Made by a program: the position numbers and the translations under genes. DNA of 6,875 nt from CAZSAA01 sp964604915 (GTDB lineage Bacteria; Patescibacteriota; Patescibacteriia; Patescibacteriales; UBA12465). The notes beneath the pieces were generated by a model. The model did not search any database, was not told the DNA's origin, and saw only the letters and a list, made by a program, of their open reading frames with translations. The stretch is from the NCBI GenBank assembly GCA_964604915.1, contig CAZSAA010000037.1, positions 1 through 6,875 on the forward strand, in the 5' to 3' direction. Positions 1-4,168 of this stretch are shown piece after piece. Positions within the stretch are counted from its first letter, which is position 1; each line of letters starts with the position of its first letter.

Positions 1-556
1 CGACAAGTAGCAATAGGAAAGAACCAGCTAAGGTAGTAACAATAGGGCTGGTACCGCTAAGGATAAGGGGCGCCATGATATAGACGATAACCAGGGCACT
101 GATAATCAAGCTAAGCACCGCTCTCAAGCTACGTTTTCCTCCTCCTACGATAAACAGGGCGCCCAAAAAAAGAAAGAAAAGCAAAAATAGAGCTGGCGTA
201 CGGATAGCATCAGTAACGAAATAAAGGCGATTCCCCTCGTTATCTTCGCTCACCGCCACTAGCACCTTCTGTCCCGGACGATAGATGGAAGAAGAAATCG
301 GCGTAACTGGATTAATGCCATAATAAGTAACGATACTACCCTTCTCTTCCCCTTCCAGGATCTCCAAAGACAGGTCCTGCTGCCGGATATCCTGGCCGTT
401 GTCACCGTCCTTCACCTCTTCCCGGATTATCTCTAAAACGCGAGCGCGCACAATCAAGGTATCCGGTTCTGACTGTGCTTTGGCGGACACAGGGAAAAGG
501 GACGTAAGAAGCACGGCTGATAGCAATATAGTGGATATTTTATAGATACTGAACAT
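1..556 (-). CDS. YibE/F family membrane protein, N-terminal 185 codons (runs off the window)
   Basis: The protein starts with a signal peptide (hydrophobic residues 7-22, likely cleavage after A-K-A at 25-27). An extracytoplasmic stretch of about 90 residues follows, containing QDLSLEILEGEEKGS (60-74) and RPGQKVLVAV (93-102), the beta-rich section typical of YibE/F proteins. Membrane helices begin near 120-138, 145-166 and 172 onward, with the arrangement R-x4-L-S-L...P-L-I-L-S-G-T-S-P (145-171) that recurs in the family. The rest of the helices lie beyond base 1. The role of YibE/F proteins is unknown; they are polytopic membrane proteins. The ATG at 556 is the only Met ahead of the signal peptide. 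It lies 6 nt after a perfect TATAAT, so the mRNA is probably leaderless. The family call rests on my recognition of the pattern, not on a search. Confidence 0.8.
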   Translation of the reverse strand, partial: MFSIYKISTILLSAVLLTSLFPVSAKAQSEPDTLIVRARVLEIIREEVKDGDNGQDIRQQDLSLEILEGEEKGSIVTYYGINPVTPISSSIYRPGQKVLVAVSEDNEGNRLYFVTDAIRTPALFLLFFLFLGALFIVGGGKRSLRAVLSLIISALVIVYIMAPLILSGTSPIVTTLAGSFLLLLV

Positions 557-562
557 GGATAG

Positions 563-592
563 ATTATAGCATGGATACCAAAAGAGGGGCAA
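563..592 (-). promoter_or_regulatory. Promoter of the YibE/F gene, giving a leaderless transcript
   Basis: On the minus strand a perfect -10 TATAAT (568-563) is preceded at 18 bp by TTGCCC (592-587), a partial match to TTGACA. Only CTATCC separates the -10 from the ATG at 556. Initiation at the usual distance would therefore start at or within a base of the start codon, leaving no leader. The -35 lies inside the loop and stem of the terminator of the upstream DUF4342 gene. Confidence 0.65.
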
Positions 593-605
593 AAACCCCT
601 CTTTT
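580..605 (-). terminator. Rho-independent terminator after the DUF4342 gene
   Basis: A 10-bp perfect stem, AAAAGAGGGG (580-589) paired with CCCCTCTTTT (596-605), closes a 6-nt loop. Read on the minus strand, the stem ends in TTTT and lies 19 nt after the stop codon at 625. The symmetry of the stem, with T-rich ends on both strands, could allow it to work in both directions, but no plus-strand gene feeds into it. It overlaps the -35 of the next promoter. Confidence 0.8.
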
Positions 606-624
606 TCCCTAAATTATCGGAAAG

Positions 625-885
625 CTATTTCTTCCGTACCACCTCAAGCGTACATTTGTTAAGCAAGGCGGCGACCGCGCCGATAGCCGCGATCATCGGA
701 GCGGCGACTGCACCGACGAAAGCGACGGTCATCGGCACTTCCACGACAGTCTTACCCTTCTCATTCTTGATGATAAGGCGTTCGATGTTGCCCTTCTTAA
801 TGAGCTCCTTGACCTTGGCCAATAGTTCATAGCCATAGATCTTGAACTGCTCTACTTTAGGATTTTCCTTTTTTTTGCTTGGCAT
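625..885 (-). CDS. DUF4342 domain-containing small protein
   Basis: An 86-residue protein with the DUF4342 layout. A lysine-rich N-terminus (1-13) leads to an amphipathic segment, FKIYGYELLAKVKELIKKGN (14-33). A beta-hairpin-like stretch follows, RLIIKNEKGKTVVEVPMTV (36-54). Next is a small-residue hydrophobic helix, FVGAVAAPMIAAIGAVAALL (56-75), and a short basic end. The family is found across many bacteria, and its function is not established. The hydrophobic segment could enter a membrane, but its Ala/Gly richness also fits a packed helix. The start ATG lies inside the end of the preceding membrane-protein gene (29-nt overlap), so translation is probably coupled. Only an A-rich leader precedes it, with no Shine-Dalgarno. 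The stop is TAG, followed by a terminator. Confidence 0.85.
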   Translation of the reverse strand: MPSKKKENPKVEQFKIYGYELLAKVKELIKKGNIERLIIKNEKGKTVVEVPMTVAFVGAVAAPMIAAIGAVAALLNKCTLEVVRKK

Positions 886-1291
886 ATCTTTTTTTATTAG
901 TTTTTACCCCGCTCCGCCGGACATCGTACAACTGCTTTGATTGAGCCGTAATCACCAGGATGGTGAGCACGGCAATGAAAGCAGAGGCAACCGAATCAGG
1001 CAGGATATAAGGCTTATTTAATATGAAATCTAAACCGATAAGTACAAAAAAAAGAGCGGACCACAAAGCGACAAATATCTCCCCCGGATGCTGACCCTTA
1101 TGTTTATCATACCAGCGGCTGAATTCCTTATGGCCAGCATAGACCGCCAGCAGGGCGATATAGACCACGGAAATGAGATTGAGCCAATCGTTATATTCAT
1201 TATCGCTGATAAAATCCAGGATGATGAGGAAGAAGAAGATGACCGTCCAGATGTTTATCGCTCGCCTCCAGAAGTTGAAGTTGTGATCCAT
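857..1291 (-). CDS. Four-helix membrane protein with duplicated helical hairpin, function unknown
   Basis: A 144-residue protein with four hydrophobic helices at about 13-29, 36-52, 71-91 and 98-116 and a strongly basic C-terminal tail (125-143, mostly K and R). By the positive-inside rule both ends face the cytoplasm. The protein is an internal duplication: W15..FF..LI.LDFI(28)....Y33 matches W77..FF..LI.LDFI(90)....Y95 at a constant offset of 62 residues. I do not recognise a named family and propose no function. It is the first gene of a two-gene operon with the DUF4342 gene, which begins inside its last codons. A good promoter lies 25 nt upstream of the ATG at 1291. The leader is A-rich without a Shine-Dalgarno. 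Confidence 0.8.
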   Translation of the reverse strand: MDHNFNFWRRAINIWTVIFFFLIILDFISDNEYNDWLNLISVVYIALLAVYAGHKEFSRWYDKHKGQHPGEIFVALWSALFFVLIGLDFILNKPYILPDSVASAFIAVLTILVITAQSKQLYDVRRSGVKTNKKRYAKQKKGKS

Positions 1292-1316
1292 ATCTTTTTT
1301 AGCGCCTAATAAGGAG

Positions 1317-1345
1317 ATTATAACATCGAAGCTAAAAAAAGTGAA
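1317..1345 (-). promoter_or_regulatory. Sigma-70-type promoter of the four-helix protein / DUF4342 operon
   Basis: A perfect -10 TATAAT (1322-1317) is preceded at exactly 17 bp by TTCACT (1345-1340), which matches TTGACA at four of six positions. Initiation would fall near 1310, giving a leader of about 19 nt. The -35 begins only 3 nt past the hairpin that ends the upstream gene. Confidence 0.7.
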
Positions 1346-1348
1346 TAA

Positions 1349-1381
1349 GATAAAGCCGGATGCCCCATATCCGGCTTTATC
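1349..1381 (-). terminator. Terminator hairpin after the secreted repeat-protein gene
   Basis: A perfect 13-bp stem, GATAAAGCCGGAT (1349-1361) with ATCCGGCTTTATC (1369-1381), has a 7-nt loop. It lies 51 nt after the TGA stop at 1433. On the minus strand it is followed by TTATTCAC and then seven T. The T-run is displaced by 8 nt, so the tail is less tight than usual, but the stem is the strongest hairpin in the window. Confidence 0.75.
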
Positions 1382-1432
1382 ATTCCTATATGGACTACCC
1401 TATTGATAGCCTTATAGCGATACCTTTAATGA

Positions 1433-2194
1433 TCAATGGCGACTGCCACCCATCAAGCCTAGCTTGAGACCGGCGTTAGCACCGATTCCCAGGCCAACTT
1501 GNNNNNNNNNNNNNNNNNNNNNNNNNNNNNNNNNNNNNNNNNNNNNNNNNNNNNNNNNNNNNNNNNNNNNNNNNNNNNNNNNNNNNNNNNNNNNNNNNNN
1601 NCCCATATTATCGAGCCCTAGCTCTGCGTATATAGCTTGAGCTGCTTCGTGATCGCCGTCGTGATCCAAGCGCCAGGCTTCGGCATAGCGACTGAAGTTA
1701 TCCGCCGTTATTTTTTCGATCCAAGCTCCTTTATCGCCGACTAATTCCTTCCAAGCGGCATAATCCGTATTCTCGATCGCCGCTTCCATCTTAGCTCTGG
1801 TCTCGACATCCATATTCATCGTGCCTTTTACCATGCCTACTCCGCCTTTCAAGCCTAACTCTTCATAAATAGCGGCTGCGGCTTCGTGATCGCCCGCTTG
1901 CTTCAAGCGCCACGCCTCGGCGTAGCGGTCGAAATTATCTTCATTGATGATACTGCTAAGCACATGCTCCTTGTCGCCTAAAGCGGCTACCCAGGCCTCA
2001 TAATCGCCCGCTTCTAAAGCGGCCTTGAGGTCGGCGCCTAATCCTAGACTGATCTGGATATCTGGCTTCTGCCCCCTAAGATTATTGAATATCCCCGTGG
2101 ATAGGCCGTTAGCGCTCGCTAAGGCCGTACCGGCGCCCGCTCCCAGCACTAAGGCGCTGATAGCGGCTATATTTAATAGTTTTGCTTTCATCAT
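1433..2194 (-). CDS. Secreted protein with two copies of a helical repeat, interrupted by an assembly gap
   Basis: The N-terminus is a signal peptide: MMKAK, hydrophobic residues 6-22, likely cleavage after A-L-A (24-26). The mature part holds two copies of a roughly 60-residue repeat (about 56-115 and 135-194). Each begins with a D-Y-x-A-W motif (64-68, 144-148), continues through an NFxRYAEAWRL segment (87-97, 166-176) and ends GDHEAAxAIYxELGL (101-115, 180-194). The last segment resembles a TPR-like helix pair, which is an inference. Similar repeat proteins occur in candidate-phyla genomes; I know of no assigned function. The gap removes the region after residue 197. Beyond it a glycine-rich tail (QVGLGIGANAGLKLGLMGG) ends at TGA. 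Total length and the frame across the gap are unproven. A second ATG follows the first directly; either could be used. The gene follows the sigma-factor operon by 66 nt with no terminator between, so read-through is likely. Confidence 0.75.
   Translation of the reverse strand: MMKAKLLNIAAISALVLGAGAGTALASANGLSTGIFNNLRGQKPDIQISLGLGADLKAALEAGDYEAWVAALGDKEHVLSSIINEDNFDRYAEAWRLKQAGDHEAAAAIYEELGLKGGVGMVKGTMNMDVETRAKMEAAIENTDYAAWKELVGDKGAWIEKITADNFSRYAEAWRLDHDGDHEAAQAIYAELGLDNMXXXXXXXXXXXXXXXXXXXXXXXXXXXXXXXXXXQVGLGIGANAGLKLGLMGGSRH
1502..1601. other. Assembly gap of 100 N
   Basis: Exactly 100 N, the conventional placeholder for a scaffold gap of unknown size. It falls inside the secreted repeat-protein gene, just after the second repeat copy. 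The true number of bases, and therefore the true protein length and frame continuity, cannot be read from this window. Confidence 0.98.
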
Positions 2195-2199
2195 ATGTT

Positions 2200-2237
2200 T
2201 TAATGTTAGTTAACCTTGGCCAGGTGTCTAACATTAA
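2200..2237 (-). promoter_or_regulatory. Inverted repeat in the leader of the secreted repeat-protein gene
   Basis: TTAATGTTAG (2200-2209) and CTAACATTAA (2228-2237) form a perfect 10-bp inverted repeat around an 18-nt spacer that contains a smaller CCT/AGG pair. In RNA this would be a stem-loop ending 5 nt before the start codon at 2194. A possible -10, TATCAT (2248-2243), sits so that transcription would begin at about 2237, the first base of the stem; its -35 (TTTTCC) is poor. The structure could be a 5' stabilising stem-loop, a translation control element or an operator. It lacks a T-run on either side and is not a normal terminator. Confidence 0.5.
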
Positions 2238-2260
2238 TACGTATGATAGCCCCTTTTTCT

Positions 2261-3049
2261 TCAAGGGAAAAGCGGTGGTGGCAAGAATTCCAACGTCCGG
2301 TTTTCTCCAGCCGGCATGGCGGGGATTACCTCTTTGAACATAATGACACGAGGCTCGTGCATTCCCTGAAAAAATTCTCTAATCTCGGTGGCGGTAAACT
2401 GGGATTCCCCGCTCTTCTGGCCCAGCATCTTTATCCTCATATTCTGGATCAGGCGAGAGATATCCTGCGAACCGATATACCTCACTTGCCAGACTCGCTC
2501 ACGCTCATCCCTAAGGATAATGAAATTACCCTCCTTACTCACTACCACGCCAGCTAGCCGGCCTTGATCCGGACTCTGCCAGATCGCTTGGGCTTGCGGG
2601 AAAAGGACACGGGAAAAACGGAAGCGCGGCGACATATGTTCCCGCATCACGGTCTGGAAACCGGAATAATAGGCGATGGCGCCGCCGATGACGCTAAGGG
2701 CGATGATGGGCCCGAGGATCCAAGCTAAAGAATAGCGATAGGCGGTGCCTTGCTGGCGGAACTGGCGCGCCGCCAAGAAAGCGAAGATGATAAATACGGC
2801 CAGCCAGAGATAGGGCAACGAACCTAAGAAAGCCCACCAAAAATCGCGCCAAGGCAGGCGGCGATAGATGTCCCAATCAGCATAGTCAAAAGTATAGAAA
2901 ATAAAGGACGTAGCAAGCATTCCCAGCAATACCAAGAGGATAGCCAAAGACAATAAGAGGAGGTTCCTGGTGACTATCTTCCAACGAGCCAGCGGCTTTA
3001 TCTTCCCCTCTTTAATGTCTTCCATTATCTGTTGTGCGAAATTATTCAT
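2261..3049 (-). CDS. Three-helix membrane protein paired with the sigma factor, probable anti-sigma or signalling partner
   Basis: A 262-residue protein. The cytoplasmic N-terminus (1-27, with KIKPLARWK at 16-24) is followed by helices at about 28-51, 71-94 and 106-128. Basic RQFRQQ (95-100) between helices 2 and 3 faces the cytoplasm, which places the C-terminal domain (129-262) outside. Within that domain GVVVSKEGNFIILRDERE (168-185) followed by VWQVRY and, later, MRIKMLGQ...FTATEIREF (204-227) follows the strand pattern of a small OB-fold. This is inferred from spacing and hydrophobicity only. The start ATG overlaps the sigma gene stop by 8 nt (ATGAATAA), so the two are translationally coupled. 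Sigma factors of this type are usually followed by their membrane anti-sigma, which is the basis for the role. There is no zinc-binding HxxxCxxC motif, and the N-terminal segment is short for a classical anti-sigma domain. Confidence 0.75.
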   Translation of the reverse strand: MNNFAQQIMEDIKEGKIKPLARWKIVTRNLLLLSLAILLVLLGMLATSFIFYTFDYADWDIYRRLPWRDFWWAFLGSLPYLWLAVFIIFAFLAARQFRQQGTAYRYSLAWILGPIIALSVIGGAIAYYSGFQTVMREHMSPRFRFSRVLFPQAQAIWQSPDQGRLAGVVVSKEGNFIILRDERERVWQVRYIGSQDISRLIQNMRIKMLGQKSGESQFTATEIREFFQGMHEPRVIMFKEVIPAMPAGENRTLEFLPPPLFP

Positions 3050-3620
3050 ATTGATAATGCGCCTCGAACAGGCGTTTAAAGGATTTTTTCGAATGATGCA
3101 TAAGCGAAGCGACTGAACCGAGCGGTTTGCGCATAATGTCGCTTATCTCCTCATAACTGCGGCCTTCCAAAAATTTGAGGGATATTATTTCCGCCTGCTC
3201 CGGTTTCATCAGGCTCATTATCTTCATCACCCGCTCTCGCGTCAGGCCCTTATCTACTTCTTCGGCTATTTCCGTATCGGCAGCGATCCTCTCCCAAGCC
3301 AGATCATCTAATTCTTCGACTTGCGGCCGCGCCTGCCGCTTGCGCCAAGAACTTATCAACCGATTATGGGCGATGCGGTATATCCAAGCGGAAAAGGATA
3401 ATTTCTCGTCAAAAGAAGCCAGGTGACGATAGGCGGAAATAAAGACCTCTTGGAGCACGTCGTCAAGATCATCGTCTTTCCACGATGAAAGGCGGCGCAG
3501 ATAGCGCCGCAGCTTACTTTCGTAGCGATTGATCAGTTCAGCAAAATGGTCGGACGATTCTAAGGACAACTTCGCTAGCTCTTCATCGCTCTTGTCGCTA
3601 TATGCTTCAATTAGGGCCAT
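3042..3620 (-). CDS. ECF-type RNA polymerase sigma factor (sigma-70 family)
   Basis: A 192-residue protein with the two domains of an extracytoplasmic-function sigma factor. Region 2 (about 24-96) contains DDVLQEVFISAYRHLASFD (53-71) and FSAWIYRIAHNRLISSWRKR (76-95), the -10 recognition and core-binding part. An acidic linker follows (102-125). Region 4 (about 131-186) carries the helix-turn-helix GRSYEEISDIMRKPLGSVAS (153-172) for the -35. The length is normal for the family. It would direct RNA polymerase to a small set of genes in response to a signal passed by its membrane partner, whose gene overlaps its end by 8 nt. It is the only gene in the main block with a purine-rich, Shine-Dalgarno-like leader (AAGGGAAGAATATG). 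Its promoter is unclear: TATATA (3636-3631) with TTGAAG 19 bp upstream is weak, and I see no convincing ECF-type autoregulatory site. Confidence 0.93.
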   Translation of the reverse strand: MALIEAYSDKSDEELAKLSLESSDHFAELINRYESKLRRYLRRLSSWKDDDLDDVLQEVFISAYRHLASFDEKLSFSAWIYRIAHNRLISSWRKRQARPQVEELDDLAWERIAADTEIAEEVDKGLTRERVMKIMSLMKPEQAEIISLKFLEGRSYEEISDIMRKPLGSVASLMHHSKKSFKRLFEAHYQYE

Positions 3621-3659
3621 ATTCTTCCCTTATATACGCTGTTTACAAGACTTTTCTTC

Positions 3660-3686
3660 AAAATAGGGCCCCTTCCGGGACCCTAT
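3660..3686 (-). terminator. Rho-independent terminator after the cupin gene
   Basis: On the minus strand ATAGGGTCCC pairs with GGGGCCCTAT (nine Watson-Crick pairs and one U-G) around a GGAA tetraloop of the GNRA type. The stem ends in TTTT and is followed by GAAG. It begins 17 nt after the cupin stop at 3704 and isolates that gene from the sigma-factor operon. Confidence 0.85.
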
Positions 3687-3703
3687 CTCCAATATAAGCT
3701 AGC

Positions 3704-4105
3704 CTATTCACTCAATTTGCCATCGAAATGATCCCCCTTATCCTCCATAGCGTCCATTTTAGTCGGATGGACGGTACCGTCCTTATGATCAGCCGGACTA
3801 TAGATGGTATAGAGCCTTAGCGGCTCTACCTGCGACTGATTGATGATGTTGTGCTTGGTGCCGGCTGGAATGACGACCGCACTGCCGTCGGAGATCTCAT
3901 ATTCCACGCCATCAATAACTGCCTTGCCTACGCCCGACTCGATACGGAAAAACTGATCCAGCTCCCCATGGGTCTCCTCGCCAATTTCTTCGCTCGGCAT
4001 GAGACTCATCAAGACTAATTGGCTATGCGGCGCAGTATAGAGAACGCGACGGAAATCGGTATTAGCCATGGTTAATTTCTCGATGTTAGCTACGTAGCCC
4101 TTCAT
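3704..4105 (-). CDS. Single-domain cupin protein
   Basis: A 133-residue protein with one cupin barrel. The first motif is G-E-E-T-H46-G-E48-L-D-Q51 leading to G58-V-G; the usual second histidine is replaced by glutamate. The second motif fits perfectly: G74-x5-P80-x-G82-x2-H85-x3-N89. H46, H85 and one or both of E48 and Q51 could bind a metal. The conserved tail YTIYSPADHKDGTVHPTK (98-115) marks a well-spread subgroup often annotated just as cupin-domain or mannose-6-phosphate-isomerase-like protein. Reaction and substrate are unknown; a sugar- or small-molecule-related role is possible. It is predicted cytoplasmic, with no signal peptide. It forms its own unit, with a strong promoter directly upstream and a terminator directly downstream. 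Its leader closely resembles that of the secreted repeat protein. Confidence 0.9.
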   Translation of the reverse strand: MKGYVANIEKLTMANTDFRRVLYTAPHSQLVLMSLMPSEEIGEETHGELDQFFRIESGVGKAVIDGVEYEISDGSAVVIPAGTKHNIINQSQVEPLRLYTIYSPADHKDGTVHPTKMDAMEDKGDHFDGKLSE

Positions 4106-4123
4106 ATGTTTGATGTTAAATTA

Positions 4124-4163
4124 ATTATAGGGTAATTATAGCATCCTTGGCGGATAATTTCAA
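4124..4163 (-). promoter_or_regulatory. Promoter of the cupin gene with two tandem -10 boxes
   Basis: TTGAAA (4163-4158, five of six to consensus) lies exactly 17 bp before TATAAT (4140-4135). A second perfect TATAAT lies at 4129-4124, 11 bp on. Transcription from the first would give a leader of about 22-23 nt, from the second about 11-12 nt. The -35 is 5 nt beyond the stop codon of the PspC-GIN gene, and no terminator separates them, so the cupin gene may also receive read-through. Confidence 0.8.
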
Positions 4164-4168
4164 AGATG

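Noticed and set aside
1088..1309. Plus-strand open frame of 73 codons
   Set aside because: It lies opposite the membrane-protein gene and is rich in runs of acidic residues (DDEEEEDD) mirrored from codons on the other strand. It has no leader or family signature.
2251..2267. Small hairpin CCCTT/AAGGG at the stop codon of the sigma partner gene
   Set aside because: Only five pairs, no T-run on the minus strand; too weak to call a terminator.
2216..2557. Plus-strand open frame of 113 codons
   Set aside because: It is antisense to the sigma partner gene, which has consistent helices, an overlap with its operon mate and a clear start. The antisense product has no recognisable features.
2694..2876. 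Minus-strand nested frame of 60 codons
   Set aside because: It lies fully inside the sigma partner gene in another frame, with arginine/proline-rich shadow sequence and no independent start signal.
1433..3049. Recoding of TGA as an amino acid
   Set aside because: TGA ends the genes at 2261 and 1433 at sensible positions, the second followed by a strong terminator, so the standard stop use holds.
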